Assembly: GCF_003053745.1 (NCBI RefSeq)
Contig: NZ_QAYE01000004.1
Span: forward strand, 124,001-188,000
Direction of reading: 5' to 3'
From: Sphingomonas faeni
GTDB lineage: Bacteria > Pseudomonadota > Alphaproteobacteria > Sphingomonadales > Sphingomonadaceae
Length of the DNA: 64,000 nt
Shown here piece by piece: positions 1 to 8,818 of this stretch. The notes under the pieces were generated by a model, which was not told the origin of the DNA, ran no database searches, and saw only the letters and a list, made by a program, of their open reading frames with translations. A program made the position numbers and the translations under genes. Numbering within the stretch: position 1 is the stretch's first letter; each line of letters opens with the position of its first letter.

Positions 1-41
1 GAGTCATGCGCGGCCATCCGGTCGTAGACGATGCGGTCCAT
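1..41 (-). CDS. N-terminus of a probable class I SAM-dependent methyltransferase (cut by window edge)
   Basis: Only the first 13 codons of a minus-strand gene are present, beginning at ATG (39-41) and reading MDRIVYDRMAAHD before the window ends. This opening resembles the start of sphingomonad methyltransferases that continue with a His-Trp-Trp-containing segment, but that part is outside the window. It lies 30 bases downstream of the GtrA-like gene on the same strand, so the two could be co-transcribed in a polysaccharide or lipid glycosylation locus. The identification rests on a very short match to remembered family openings and is tentative. Confidence 0.4.
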   Translation of the reverse strand, partial: MDRIVYDRMAAHD

Positions 42-71
42 TAAGTGTCGGCCCTGCGGTTGAAGTTCATG

Positions 72-497
72 TCAGTTGAAAACCCAGAAACGGTTGAGCA
101 CGAACGTCACGATCGCAGCAAGAAAAACGGCGGGGATCAACGGGATCCACGGATGCAAGTGCAGCAGCGCCGTACCGATCCAAGTGATGACCGCATTGAG
201 CGCTAGCCCCGAGCCCTGGACGATCACGAACTTCACATGACGACCGGCGCCCGGCTCCTTCGCATGCCCCTTGAAGCTCCAGCGGCTGTGCAGGAAGAAG
301 CCTACCACCACCGCGACGGCAAACGCGAACGGCACCGCGGCCACCGCCTGGCGGGGCGGGAACACGTACGCGGTCAGCGGCAGGTAGACGAGCGAATAGA
401 CGACGCTGGAAATCCCGCCGGCGATCCCGAAGCGCACGAGCTGGCCGAGCACGCCGCTCGCCCGCATCTGCTCCATCTGTCGCCAAATCGCCTGCAT
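72..497 (-). CDS. GtrA-like membrane protein (putative lipid-linked sugar flippase)
   Basis: This 141-residue protein fits the GtrA family, small four-helix membrane proteins thought to flip undecaprenyl- or polyprenyl-linked sugars. Visible features are the LVRFGIAGGISSVVYSL opening, the motif with HSRWSFKG after helix 2, and the C-terminal NRFWVFN signature, all usual for the family. I chose the ATG at 495-497 because the reading frame further upstream is a shadow of the divergent gene. The neighbours are a methyltransferase fragment downstream and a large GT-C-like membrane protein starting 90 bases away on the other strand, which supports a role in surface glycoconjugate assembly. Confidence 0.85.
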   Translation of the reverse strand: MQAIWRQMEQMRASGVLGQLVRFGIAGGISSVVYSLVYLPLTAYVFPPRQAVAAVPFAFAVAVVVGFFLHSRWSFKGHAKEPGAGRHVKFVIVQGSGLALNAVITWIGTALLHLHPWIPLIPAVFLAAIVTFVLNRFWVFN

Positions 498-587
498 GCC
501 CGCCTTGTTCTTTACCGATACCGCGATAGAGCGGCGCCGAAGACAAGCCCGCGCATCTAGTGTGCGCGCGGGCAGGAGGAAAGCGTT

Positions 588-2378
588 TTGGATCAGGCCC
601 CCGCTTCTCGACAGCGCACGCTGCTGGACGAACTCGACCGGCATTGGATCGCGCTGACGCTGCTCGCCTGGGTGGCGGTGGCGGCGTGGTCGATGGTCGA
701 TCGCTGGGGCCAGATCCGCTGGCTGTCGCTCGGGGATACCGACGACAACATGCGGCTGATGCAGGTCCGCGCGCTGCTCGACGGGCAGGGCTGGTACGAT
801 CTGCGCAACTATCGGATGAACCCGCCGGTCGGTTTCGACATTCACTGGAGCCGGATCGTCGACCTGCCGATCGCCGGCCTCATCCTGTTCTTCCGCCTGT
901 TCACCAGCAACAGCTGGGCGGAGCGGCTCGCCTGCGGGATCGCGCCCTTACTGCCGTTGTCGATTGCGATGCTCGGCATCGGCGCGACCGTGCGAAGGCT
1001 GATCAGCCCTTACGCGTGGCCGCTCGCGGTCGTGTTCATGGTCGGCGCGACGGGCACGATGCTGATGTTCATGCCCGAACGGATCGATCATCACGGCTGG
1101 CAGCTTGCCATGCTGAGCCTGACGGTCGCCGGTCTGTGCGATGCGAACGGACGTCGTGGTGGCGCGATGGTCGGGATCGCGAGTGCGGTGTCGCTGTCGA
1201 TCGGGCTCGAGCTGTTGCCCTATGCGGCGATGGCGGGGGCGATCATCGCCTTGCGCTGGGTATGGGATCGATCGGAAGCCGAGCGGCTGTCGATCTATGC
1301 GCTGACCTTGGGTGGTGGTAGCACGCTCGGGTTCGCGCTGTTCGCCTCGAACGCCAACCAGGCGATGCGGTGCGATGCGCTGACGCCGGTGTGGCTGAGC
1401 GTGATGATCGCGGCGGGGATGCTGCTGTTCCTGCTCGCGCGGTTCGGCCCTTCGTCGCGCGGGATGCGGCTGGCGCTGGCGGTCGCGGCCGGGGCGGCGA
1501 TCGTCGTCGGGTTCGCGCTGGTCTTCCCGCAGTGCCTGGGCCGGCCCGAGGGGATTTCGCCCGAGCTGCAACGCAACTGGCTGGACAATGTCCGCGAGGC
1601 GAAACCGATCTACAAGCACAGCTTCCGGGTCGGTTTCTCGCTGGCGACGCTGCCGATCATCGGCCTGATCGGGGCGATCCTTGCGGCTTGGCGTGCGCGT
1701 CGCGCTTCAAGCGCAGTCGGCTGGGCAGCTGTCGCGCTGTTCACCGCGTTCGCCTGCGCGATGCTGTTGTGGCAGGTCCGCGCCGGACCCGCCGCACAGA
1801 TGCTGGCGATCCCGGGAGCGACCGCGCTGGCCTGGCTGATCATCCCCCGATTGCTCGGCAACCGATCGATCGCAGTGCGCGTGCTGGGGACGGCCTTCGC
1901 GTTCCTGATCGTCTCGGGCATGTTCGCCGGGATGGTGCTCAAATACCTGCCGATCGACCGGCCGAAGCCGTATGAAAAGCGCGTCAACATGGCGACCGGC
2001 GACTGCCTGCGTACGACCGTGCTGCTCGCGCTGAACAAATATCCCGCGCAGACGATCTTCACCTTCGTCGACATGGGGCCCCGCCTGATCACGATCACGC
2101 ATCATGATGCGATCGCGGGGCCGTATCATCGGAACGGCGACGCGATCCTGGACGTCCAGCATGCGTTCGGGGGGACGGCGGACCAGGCGCATGCGATCAT
2201 CAAACGGCACGGCGCGACGATGCTGCTGCTGTGCCCGAACGCAGCGGAGTCGACCAACTACAAGGCGCGTAGCCCGAAGGGGTTCTATGCCGAGCTGGCG
2301 AAGAACGAGGTGCCGGCATGGCTGACGCCTCTGCCGCTGCCCGCGAAGTCGCCGTTGCGGTTGTTCAACGTGGATTGA
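588..2378 (+). CDS. Polytopic membrane protein of GT-C glycosyltransferase type
   Basis: This is a 596-residue protein with a cytoplasmic N-terminus, about ten to twelve hydrophobic helices and a C-terminal soluble domain from about residue 450. The first periplasmic loop carries acidic residues D50, D52 and D53 followed by HW at 86-87, and a second loop has an E-R-I-D-H-H motif near residues 164-169. That pattern resembles GT-C glycosyltransferases and STT3/PglB-like oligosaccharyltransferases. Translation starts at TTG 588 behind a good AGGAGGA site at 574-580. Such proteins are sometimes mislabelled as AcrB-like transporters, but no RND features are seen. The substrate is unknown; the neighbouring GtrA gene hints at glycolipid or glycan work. 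Confidence 0.65.
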   Translation: MDQAPASRQRTLLDELDRHWIALTLLAWVAVAAWSMVDRWGQIRWLSLGDTDDNMRLMQVRALLDGQGWYDLRNYRMNPPVGFDIHWSRIVDLPIAGLILFFRLFTSNSWAERLACGIAPLLPLSIAMLGIGATVRRLISPYAWPLAVVFMVGATGTMLMFMPERIDHHGWQLAMLSLTVAGLCDANGRRGGAMVGIASAVSLSIGLELLPYAAMAGAIIALRWVWDRSEAERLSIYALTLGGGSTLGFALFASNANQAMRCDALTPVWLSVMIAAGMLLFLLARFGPSSRGMRLALAVAAGAAIVVGFALVFPQCLGRPEGISPELQRNWLDNVREAKPIYKHSFRVGFSLATLPIIGLIGAILAAWRARRASSAVGWAAVALFTAFACAMLLWQVRAGPAAQMLAIPGATALAWLIIPRLLGNRSIAVRVLGTAFAFLIVSGMFAGMVLKYLPIDRPKPYEKRVNMATGDCLRTTVLLALNKYPAQTIFTFVDMGPRLITITHHDAIAGPYHRNGDAILDVQHAFGGTADQAHAIIKRHGATMLLLCPNAAESTNYKARSPKGFYAELAKNEVPAWLTPLPLPAKSPLRLFNVD

Positions 2379-2395
2379 CCGCCACCCCCCGGTTT

Positions 2396-2465
2396 TCCTG
2401 CGAACGCAGGAGCCCAGGGTAACGAAAGACAACGTCCGTAATCCTGGGCTCCTGCGTTCGCAGGA
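2396..2465. repeat. Nested inverted repeat, family A
   Basis: Perfect 23-base arms (2396-2418 and 2443-2465) flank a 24-base spacer. Each arm is itself a small hairpin (TCCTGCG / CGCAGGA around two bases). The element sits between the convergent stop codons of the GT-C gene and marC, so it may act as a bidirectional terminator. The right spacer end (CGTCCGTAATCCTGG) is shared with family B copies at 7969 and 48499. Confidence 0.9.
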
Positions 2466-2472
2466 GAACGGA

Positions 2473-3093
2473 TTAGCGCAACACCACCGACAGACCATCG
2501 AGCACGAACTGCACCGCCAGCGCCGCCAGCAACACGCCTAGCAACCGGGTGATCACCGCCTCGATCTTCGCGCCGAGGATCCGCATGATCGGCCCCGCCG
2601 CGAGCAGCGCGACCAGCGTCAGCAGCAGGATCGTGACCATTGCCGCGAGCACGACCGCCGAGCGTTCGATCCCGCTGTTCCGGCTCATCAACAGCATCAC
2701 CGACGCGATCGAGCCCGGGCCTGCGATCATCGGCATTGCCATCGGGAAGATCGAGACGTCCTCGGCCTCGGGATCGCTCGCCACCTTGGCGGCACGATCC
2801 TCGCGGCGCTCGGTACGCTTTTCGAACACCATTTCGAGCGCGATCAGGAACAGCATGATGCCGCCGGCGATGCGAAAGCTGGCCAGGCTTATCCCGAGGC
2901 CCTTCAGCAACGCCTCGCCGAACAGCGCGAACACGAACAGGATCAGCGCGGACACGCCGACCGCGCGGATCGCCATCGCACGCTTCTGGAGGGCAGACGC
3001 GCTCGCCGACAGCCCGGCATAGATCGGCGCGCAGCCGGGCGGATCGATGACCACGAAGAACGTGATCAGCGACGAGATGTAGAGTTCGATCAC
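2473..3093 (-). CDS. MarC family integral membrane protein
   Basis: This 206-residue protein has six predicted membrane helices and the family hallmarks [14 protein letters not shown] near the N-terminus and [17 protein letters not shown] in the second half. MarC proteins are conserved inner-membrane proteins. The original link to multiple antibiotic resistance in Escherichia coli is not supported, and no substrate is established. The start codon overlaps the folD stop by four bases (ATGA), so it is the last gene of a yggT-DUF167-folD-marC operon, ending at repeat family A. Confidence 0.9.
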   Translation of the reverse strand: MIELYISSLITFFVVIDPPGCAPIYAGLSASASALQKRAMAIRAVGVSALILFVFALFGEALLKGLGISLASFRIAGGIMLFLIALEMVFEKRTERREDRAAKVASDPEAEDVSIFPMAMPMIAGPGSIASVMLLMSRNSGIERSAVVLAAMVTILLLTLVALLAAGPIMRILGAKIEAVITRLLGVLLAALAVQFVLDGLSVVLR

Positions 3094-3965
3094 AGGCTCG
3101 ACTCCTCGATCGCGACGCCTTCGCGGCGGCCTGCGGAGACCAACGTGTTGCGCAGGAGGCAGGCGATGGTCATCGGCCCGACGCCCCCCGGCACCGGCGT
3201 GATCGCCCCCGCGACGTCGACCGCGCTGGCGAAATCGACGTCGCCGACGAGGCCGGCGTCGGTGCGGTTGATGCCGACGTCGATGACGGTCGCGCCGGGC
3301 TTAAGCCAGTCGCCCTTGATCATCTGCGGGATGCCGACCGCGGCCACGACGATGTCGGCGCGGCGGATGTGCGCGGGCACGTCCTGTGTCCGGCTATGGA
3401 CGACGGTGACGGTGCAGCTTTCGCGGAGGAGCAGTTGCGCCATTGGCTTGCCGACGATGTTCGAGCGGCCGACGACGACCGCCTCCAATCCCCTCAAGTT
3501 CGGCCGCACGCTCTTCAGCAGCATGACGCAGCCATACGGCGTGCAGGGAACGAAACCCGGCAGGCCGGTTGCGAGTCGGCCGGCGTTGATCGGGTGGAAG
3601 CCGTCGACGTCCTTGTCGGGGTCGATCGCGGCGATCACCGCCTGCTCGTCGATATGCTTCGGCAGGGGCAACTGGACGAGGATACCGTCGATCGTCGGGT
3701 CGGCGTTGAGCGTCGCGACCAGCGCGAGCAGGTCTTCGGCGGGGACGTCGGCGGGGAGGCGGTGCTCGATGCTGTCCATCCCTGCCTCGCGCGTCGCCTT
3801 GCCCTTCGAACGGACATAGACGTTGGAGGCGGGATCCTCGCCGACCAGCACCACGGCCAAGCCTGGCGCGCGGCCTGCCTGCGCCCTGAAGGCGGTAACG
3901 CCGTCTGCGATACGGGCCCGGAGGCCGGCGGCGAAGGCCTTGCCGTCGATGATGGTCGCGCTCAT
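3090..3965 (-). CDS. folD: Bifunctional methylenetetrahydrofolate dehydrogenase / methenyltetrahydrofolate cyclohydrolase
   Basis: FolD interconverts 5,10-methylene-, 5,10-methenyl- and 10-formyl-tetrahydrofolate in the cytoplasm with NADP. The 291-residue length is typical. The catalytic Tyr50 and Lys54 lie in [10 protein letters not shown], the folate-site segment [10 protein letters not shown] follows, the nucleotide-binding loop [11 protein letters not shown] starts the Rossmann half, and the conserved [11 protein letters not shown] is near the C-terminus. It overlaps the upstream DUF167 gene and the downstream marC gene by four bases each, showing tight translational coupling. Identification is secure. 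Confidence 0.97.
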   Translation of the reverse strand: MSATIIDGKAFAAGLRARIADGVTAFRAQAGRAPGLAVVLVGEDPASNVYVRSKGKATREAGMDSIEHRLPADVPAEDLLALVATLNADPTIDGILVQLPLPKHIDEQAVIAAIDPDKDVDGFHPINAGRLATGLPGFVPCTPYGCVMLLKSVRPNLRGLEAVVVGRSNIVGKPMAQLLLRESCTVTVVHSRTQDVPAHIRRADIVVAAVGIPQMIKGDWLKPGATVIDVGINRTDAGLVGDVDFASAVDVAGAITPVPGGVGPMTIACLLRNTLVSAGRREGVAIEESSL

Positions 3966-4273
3966 GCCCGCGGCCCATAGAGCGCGGACGCGATTTCCGC
4001 CAGCACAGTGGCATCGCCCGCGATGTGCAGGCGCTTCAGGCGGGCGGTTTCGCCGGAGATTATCGTTACGGCACGCTTGGGTACGCCGAAGGTTTTGGCG
4101 ACGAGCGCTACCAGTCCGGCATTCGCGGCGCCATCGACGGGCGCCGCCGCCAGTCGCGCGGCAAAATGCTCGGGCGTTCCGGCAGTGAGGGCATCGCGAC
4201 CGCCGCGCGGGGTTACCCGGACGGCGATCGCGAGGCCGTCATGGACCGCGCGCCAGGCTGCCGGCCCGATCAA
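3962..4273 (-). CDS. DUF167 family protein (YggU-like)
   Basis: This small protein of 103 residues has the DUF167 core: [13 protein letters not shown], then [42 protein letters not shown]. Members are small alpha/beta proteins of unknown biochemical role that often follow yggT. I place the start at TTG 4271-4273, which overlaps the yggT stop (TTGA). A later in-frame GTG in WRAVHDG is possible. The stop overlaps the folD start by four bases, so the gene is translationally coupled on both sides. Confidence 0.88.
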   Translation of the reverse strand: MIGPAAWRAVHDGLAIAVRVTPRGGRDALTAGTPEHFAARLAAAPVDGAANAGLVALVAKTFGVPKRAVTIISGETARLKRLHIAGDATVLAEIASALYGPRA

Positions 4274-4572
4274 TAGGCCGCGACGAGGTAGTTCTGCGCG
4301 ATGTTCGGGATGACGATGTTGGTCAGGATGTAGAGGATCAGCAGCACGACCAGCGGCGACAGATCGAGCGCACCGAAATCGGGAAGCACGCGGCGGATCG
4401 GGCGATAGAGCGGCTCGGTAATCTTCTGCAGCGCGTTCCACACCGTGCGGACGAAATCGCTGTGCGTGTTGATGACGTTGAACGCGATCAGCCACGACAG
4501 GATCGCCTGGATGACGATGACCCACCAGACGAGGTTTAGCAGCAACTGGATGATCTGAAGAAGGGCGATCAA
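4270..4572 (-). CDS. YggT family membrane protein
   Basis: This 100-residue protein has two hydrophobic segments separated by a loop with the family pattern TEPLYRPIRRVLP followed by DLSPLVVLLILY. YggT proteins are small inner-membrane proteins linked to osmotic tolerance in E. coli and to division-related functions in other bacteria. The exact role here is not shown. It is the first gene of the operon continuing with DUF167, folD and marC. Upstream (4573-4853) there is only repeat family D. Confidence 0.92.
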   Translation of the reverse strand: MIALLQIIQLLLNLVWWVIVIQAILSWLIAFNVINTHSDFVRTVWNALQKITEPLYRPIRRVLPDFGALDLSPLVVLLILYILTNIVIPNIAQNYLVAAY

Positions 4573-4700
4573 GGCAAGGGTCTCCGCTGGTGTGTCGCCG
4601 ATATAAGGTAGCCGAGGGAGAACGAGAAGGCCTGTGGTGTCTGAGAGGTGTACCGACTCTATTCTACCGACGGACCGTCATCACATATGCCCGCCCCGAG

Positions 4701-4829
4701 CGATCCTCCCCCGCCAGGGGGAGGTGGGGCCGGAGGCGACGGAGGGGGAGGATACGGAACGGAGGTTAGCGCGTGCCTCCCCCTCCGTCTGGCAAGTGCC
4801 AGCCACCTCCCCCTTGCGGGGGAGGATCG
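4701..4829. repeat. Nested inverted repeat, family D (copy 1)
   Basis: The outer arms CGATCCTCCCCC and GGGGGAGGATCG close a 129-base element. Each half contains a smaller hairpin (CCTCCCCCGCCAGGGGGAGG on the left, a similar one on the right), and a second inner pair CGGAGGGGGAGG / CCTCCCCCTCCG lies inside. It occupies the intergenic space between argB and yggT. Related copies lie at 25216, 52616 and 60139. Confidence 0.88.
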
Positions 4830-4853
4830 TTGGGTTGGCCAAGGCTACCCCCT

Positions 4854-5771
4854 TTACCGCGAGCGCCCGTTGGCGCTCACCAGCGTGCCCGCCCCCTGCT
4901 TGGTGAAGATCTCCAGCAGCATCGCGTGCGGCACGCGACCGTCGATGATCACCGCGGCATCGACCCCCGATTCGACCGCCGCGACGCAGGTGTCGAGCTT
5001 CGGGATCATGCCGCCGGTCACCGTCCCGTCGGCACGCAGTTCGGCGATCCGCGCTGGGTCGAGGTCGGTCAGCAGTTCGCCCTGCTTGTCGAGCACACCG
5101 ACGATATCGGTCAGCAGGAAGAACCGCGCCGCGCCCATCGCGGCGGCGATCGCGCCCGCCATCGTGTCGGCGTTGATGTTGTAGGTGTGGCCGTCGGCGC
5201 CGATGCCGATCGGCGCGATCACCGGGATGATGTCGGCGGCGATCAGCGTGTCGAGGATCGTCCGGTCGACCGCGATCGGTTCGCCGACGAAGCCGAGATC
5301 GACGTGCCGCTCGATCCCCTGGAGCTTGTCCGGCTCGCGACCGTGGCCGACTTTCTGCGCGAGGACGAGGCCTGCGTCCTTGCCCGAGATGCCGACCGCG
5401 CGGCCGCCCGCCTGGCCGATCCAGCCGACGATTTCCTTGTTGATCGAGCCGGCCAGGACCATCTCGGCGATCTGCGCGGTTTCCGCATCGGTGACGCGCA
5501 GGCCGTCGACGAAGCGCGATTCGACACCCAATCGCTTGAGCATCGCGCCGATCTGCGGGCCGCCGCCGTGGACGACCACCGGGTTGATGCCAACCGCCTT
5601 CAATAGGACCATGTCCTCGGCGAAATCGCGCTGCAGCTCTGGATCGCCCATCGCGTGGCCGCCGTATTTCACGACGAACGTCTTGCCGGCGTAGCGTTGC
5701 AGATACGGCAGCGCCTCGGTGAGCGTTTCCGCCTTGGCGAGCAGGGCGGGATCGGGCGTGTGATCGGTCAA
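4854..5771 (-). CDS. argB: Acetylglutamate kinase
   Basis: ArgB phosphorylates N-acetyl-L-glutamate, the second step of arginine biosynthesis. The 305-residue protein shows the kinase glycine loop KYGGHAM, the substrate loop [11 protein letters not shown], the arginine-sensitive-type central region and the ATP-binding [15 protein letters not shown] segment near the C-terminus. The best start is TTG at 5769-5771, preceded by GGAAG, since [20 protein letters not shown] is the usual opening in this group. No other arginine gene is adjacent. Repeat family E begins nine bases upstream of the start. Confidence 0.96.
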   Translation of the reverse strand: MTDHTPDPALLAKAETLTEALPYLQRYAGKTFVVKYGGHAMGDPELQRDFAEDMVLLKAVGINPVVVHGGGPQIGAMLKRLGVESRFVDGLRVTDAETAQIAEMVLAGSINKEIVGWIGQAGGRAVGISGKDAGLVLAQKVGHGREPDKLQGIERHVDLGFVGEPIAVDRTILDTLIAADIIPVIAPIGIGADGHTYNINADTMAGAIAAAMGAARFFLLTDIVGVLDKQGELLTDLDPARIAELRADGTVTGGMIPKLDTCVAAVESGVDAAVIIDGRVPHAMLLEIFTKQGAGTLVSANGRSR

Positions 5772-5779
5772 CTAAACTT

Positions 5780-5885
5780 CCGTTCGTCTCGAGTAGCCAT
5801 CGAGCACTTGTCGAGATGGCGTATCGAGAGACCTGTACCTCGATACGAGCCCTCGACAGGCTCGGTCTCTACTCGGCACGAACGG
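5780..5885. repeat. Nested inverted repeat, family E
   Basis: Outer arms CCGTTCGTCTCGAGTAG (5780-5796) and CTACTCGGCACGAACGG (5869-5885) are imperfect inverted copies, with inner complementary segments (GTATCGAGAGACC / GGTCTCT and CTCGACAGGCTCGG) between them. The element fills the gap between the queuosine-precursor transporter stop and the argB start, and supplies the bases just upstream of the argB ribosome-binding site. Confidence 0.8.
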
Positions 5886-5897
5886 AAAAATCTAACA

Positions 5898-6545
5898 TTA
5901 TGCCCGGTCCAACCGCCGTCCCAGCTTCACGAAGAACGTGATCATGAACGGCACCAGCACGATCGACAGCACGACCTTGGTCAGCATCTGCCCCTCCATC
6001 AGCGCGACGATCGGCCGTTCGCCCAGAAACGAGATGGTGATGAACAAAATGGTGTCGATGATCTGCGAGATGATGCTCGCGATCATCCCGCGCAGCCACA
6101 CCAGCTTGCCGTCGCCGCCGCCGACCTGACCCGACAGCTTCGAGAAGATCAGCACGTTGAGCGTCTGCGAGATCCCGTACGAGATCAGCCCCGCGATCAT
6201 CATCCGCGAGCTCTGGCCGACGACGATCGGGAAGGCATCGACCGCGGGCGGGTACATTCCCGGATCGTGCGGCAGCGCCAGCACCAGGTGGATCAGCGCC
6301 GCCGACACGAGCAGCGGGATGAAGCCAAGGCGCACCAGGAACGTCGCGGTCTTCTGGCCGTGCAGCTCGGCGATCGCGCTGCTCAGCACCACGAGCAGCA
6401 GGAAGCCGAAGATCCCCGCCTCGACCGCAAGCGGTCCGAGCGCGACCTGCTTCACTCCCAACACGCCGGCGATGCAGACCATGCCGCCGTACAAGACCGA
6501 AAAAACGAAGAGCGAACGCGGGAACGCGGGGGGCAACTTATCCAT
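5898..6545 (-). CDS. Queuosine precursor transporter (YhhQ/VUT family)
   Basis: The 215-residue, six-helix protein belongs to the VUT family, whose characterised members import 7-cyano- or 7-aminomethyl-7-deazaguanine for queuosine tRNA modification. Visible markers are AELHGQKTA after the third helix, the YGISQTLNVLIFSKL segment, and the conserved ISQIIDTILFITISF helix near residues 160-180. I set the start at ATG 6543-6545 (MDKLPPAFPRSLF); upstream in-frame residues look like non-coding extension. It is divergent from the nupC transporter, so two nucleobase/nucleoside importers lie back to back. Confidence 0.85.
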   Translation of the reverse strand: MDKLPPAFPRSLFVFSVLYGGMVCIAGVLGVKQVALGPLAVEAGIFGFLLLVVLSSAIAELHGQKTATFLVRLGFIPLLVSAALIHLVLALPHDPGMYPPAVDAFPIVVGQSSRMMIAGLISYGISQTLNVLIFSKLSGQVGGGDGKLVWLRGMIASIISQIIDTILFITISFLGERPIVALMEGQMLTKVVLSIVLVPFMITFFVKLGRRLDRA

Positions 6546-6690
6546 CGCCGGGGACGCTAGCGAAAACGCGCGCGCCGTCAAATGACTAGCGCGCTTCAAA
6601 TAACTGGCGAGCGCGGCGCTCGCGTGTCATGTCGGTCGCTTGCGCAGCCGGGGGGCGGCGCGTGTCATCGCAAGAAAACGCAGGGCGTCC

Positions 6691-7956
6691 ATGGAAAGAC
6701 TCTTCATCGGTTTGGCGGGCATCGCCGTCATCCTGGGCATTGCCGTGCTGTTGTCGAGCGACCGCCGTGCGATCCGCCTGCGCATCGTCGGCGCCGCGTT
6801 CGCATTGCAGGCCGGGATCGCCGTGCTCGTGCTGTATTCGAGCTTCGGCAAGGTCGTGCTCGGCGAGATGTCGGGCGGCGTCGCCAACCTTCTCGGCTAT
6901 TCGCAGAAAGGCACCGAGTTCCTGTTCGGCAAGATGGCGACCCCCGAGATCGGCGGGCAGAGCTTCGCGATCGCCGCGCTGCCGGTGATCATCTTCTTCG
7001 CCAGCCTCGTCTCGATCCTCTATTATCTCGGCATCATGCAGTTCGTGGTGCGCTGGGTCGGAGGCGGAATCGAGAAGGTCATCGGCGTCTCGAAGGTCGA
7101 ATCGCTGTGCGCCGCCGCGAACATCTTCGTCGGCCAGAGCGAATCGCCGCTCGTCATCCGGCCGTATCTCGCGGGGCTGACCCCGGCGCAGCTCTTCACC
7201 GTAATGACCAGCGGCATGGCGGGCGTCGCCGGCACAATCCTCGCGGCGTATGCGTCGATGGGGATCCGCATCGATTACCTGCTGGCCGCCAGCTTCATGG
7301 CCGCGCCGGGCGGCATCCTAATGGCGAAGATCATCATGCCCGACCGCGTCACGCCGCCAGAAGGCGAACTCGCGCTCGGCGACCTGCCCGGCGAATCGTC
7401 GGCGGGCGAACCGATGCCGCAAGCTACGCATGACGAGGAAAAGCCTGCAAACCTCATCATGGCCGCAGCCCAAGGCGCGCAGACCGGCGTGCGCCTGGCC
7501 GTCGCGGTCGGCGCGATGGTGCTGGCGTTCGTCGCACTCGTGGCGCTCGCGAACGGCCTGCTTGGTGGGCTCGGCAACATGATCGGGCTGCCGGGGCTGA
7601 GCTTCCAGGGGCTGCTCGGCTATGTCTTCGCGCCGATCATGTTCCTGTTGAACGTGCCGTGGAGCGAGGCGGGGATCGCCGGCGGGCTGTTCGGACAGAA
7701 GATCGTGCTGAACGAATTCGTCGCCTACATCTCGCTCGGCACGCAGCAGGGGCTGAGCGCACGGACGATCGCGGTCATCACCTTCTCGCTGTGCGGGTTC
7801 GCGAACTTCTCGTCGATCGCGATCCAAATGGCGGTGACCGGCAGCCTCGCGCCGAACCAGCGGCCGATGATCGCCAAGCTTGGGCTGCGTGCGCTGGCGG
7901 CGGGGAGTCTGGCGAACCTGATGTCGGCGGCGCTCGCGGGCCTGCTGATCGGCTGA
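6691..7956 (+). CDS. nupC: NupC-type concentrative nucleoside transporter
   Basis: The protein has 421 residues and belongs to the concentrative nucleoside transporter family, which imports nucleosides with H+ or Na+. The N-terminal helices, the gate-domain segment GVSKVESLCAAANIFVGQSESPLVIRP (split here as GVSKVESLCAAANI and FVGQSESPLVIRP) with the family's GQSE motif, and the C-terminal CGFANFSSIAIQ motif are all clear. ATG 6691 is chosen because it opens directly on the first helix, although no strong ribosome-binding site is seen. The gene is followed by repeat family B and a stem-loop terminator. Confidence 0.93.
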   Translation: MERLFIGLAGIAVILGIAVLLSSDRRAIRLRIVGAAFALQAGIAVLVLYSSFGKVVLGEMSGGVANLLGYSQKGTEFLFGKMATPEIGGQSFAIAALPVIIFFASLVSILYYLGIMQFVVRWVGGGIEKVIGVSKVESLCAAANIFVGQSESPLVIRPYLAGLTPAQLFTVMTSGMAGVAGTILAAYASMGIRIDYLLAASFMAAPGGILMAKIIMPDRVTPPEGELALGDLPGESSAGEPMPQATHDEEKPANLIMAAAQGAQTGVRLAVAVGAMVLAFVALVALANGLLGGLGNMIGLPGLSFQGLLGYVFAPIMFLLNVPWSEAGIAGGLFGQKIVLNEFVAYISLGTQQGLSARTIAVITFSLCGFANFSSIAIQMAVTGSLAPNQRPMIAKLGLRALAAGSLANLMSAALAGLLIG

Positions 7957-7968
7957 ATCCCGCCCATC

Positions 7969-8050
7969 CGTCATCCTGACGAAAGTCAGGACCGAAAGCC
8001 ACGAGGGGCAGCGCTTGTTACCCTGGGTCCTGACTTTCGTCAGGATGACG
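7969..8050. repeat. Nested inverted repeat, family B (copy 1)
   Basis: Perfect 24-base arms at 7969-7992 and 8027-8050 (outer sequence CGTCATCCTGACGAAAGTCA) flank a 34-base spacer. Each arm contains its own hairpin CCTGAC-GAAA-GTCAGG. It lies directly behind nupC, between convergent genes. The same arms recur at 48499. Confidence 0.93.
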
Positions 8051-8094
8051 TGGGTCGAGATGACGGGCCGAGACTACAAGGCGCCCAAACGCAA

Positions 8095-8126
8095 TCGGGC
8101 CCGCCGCCTTTCGGCAACGGGCCCGA
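8095..8126. terminator. Stem-loop between convergent nupC and fasciclin genes
   Basis: A perfect nine-base stem TCGGGCCCG / CGGGCCCGA (8095-8103, 8118-8126) encloses a 14-base loop. On the minus strand it is followed by TTGCGTTT, so it could terminate the fasciclin gene that stops at 8181. There is no long uridine run, so function as a terminator is inferred. Confidence 0.55.
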
Positions 8127-8180
8127 CGCAAACTACCTCGCGGGGGGGAAAACGAGGAAGCTATCTCGCAAAATCGCCGA

Positions 8181-8735
8181 TTACGGCAGCATCACCGTGT
8201 CGACGACGTGGATCACGCCGTTCGACTGCATGACGTTGGCGATCGTGATCCGGCCCTTGTGGCCCTTGCCGTCCATGATGCCCCAGCCGGTGCCGGCCTT
8301 CTTGAACATCAGCGGCTCGCCCTGCACGGTCGTGTAGGTCGCGGTGCCGCCGTTCGCCTTCGCCTTGGCGGCGATGTCGGCGGCGGTGATCGTGCCGGGC
8401 ACGACGTGATAGGTCAGGACACTGGCAAGCTGCGCCTTGTTCTCGGGCTTGAGCAGCGTGTCGACGGTGCCGGCCGGCAGCTTCTTGAATGCGGCGTTGG
8501 TCGGCGCGAACACGGTGAACGGACCCGGGCCCGACAGCGTCTCGACCAGGCCGGCGGCCTTGACCGCGGCGACCAGCGTCGTGTGATCCTTCGAATTGAC
8601 GGCGTTCTCGACGATCGTCTTGGTCGGGTACATCGCGGCGCCGCCGACCATCGGGTTGGTCTGCGCTGCGACGATGGCGCCGCCGCTGACGGCAACGGCG
8701 GCCGCGACGATCGCGGTACGAATGAAGTGGTTCAT
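8181..8735 (-). CDS. Secreted fasciclin (FAS1) domain protein
   Basis: The 184-residue protein begins with a signal peptide (MNHFIRTAIVAAAVAVSGG, likely cleaved near VAAQ) followed by one FAS1 domain. The two conserved FAS1 boxes are visible as GPFTVFAPTNAAFKKLP and, at the C-terminus, IANVMQSNGVIHVVDTVMLP. FAS1 domains mediate adhesion to surfaces or polymers, and small bacterial single-domain versions are exported. The start is supported by AGGAGAG five bases upstream of ATG 8733-8735. No linked partner gene is evident. Confidence 0.93.
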   Translation of the reverse strand: MNHFIRTAIVAAAVAVSGGAIVAAQTNPMVGGAAMYPTKTIVENAVNSKDHTTLVAAVKAAGLVETLSGPGPFTVFAPTNAAFKKLPAGTVDTLLKPENKAQLASVLTYHVVPGTITAADIAAKAKANGGTATYTTVQGEPLMFKKAGTGWGIMDGKGHKGRITIANVMQSNGVIHVVDTVMLP

Positions 8736-8818
8736 GGCTTCTCTCCTGCGTGCGGAGCCGGTGTGCGGCGCCACTGCGGGGAGATACGCGCGCGCCGCAA
8801 GAAGGACGCAGCCGGCGC

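Noticed and set aside
4701..4829. CRISPR-like array
   Set aside because: Repeats here are inverted and not directly repeated at constant spacing; they form one nested hairpin element, not an array.
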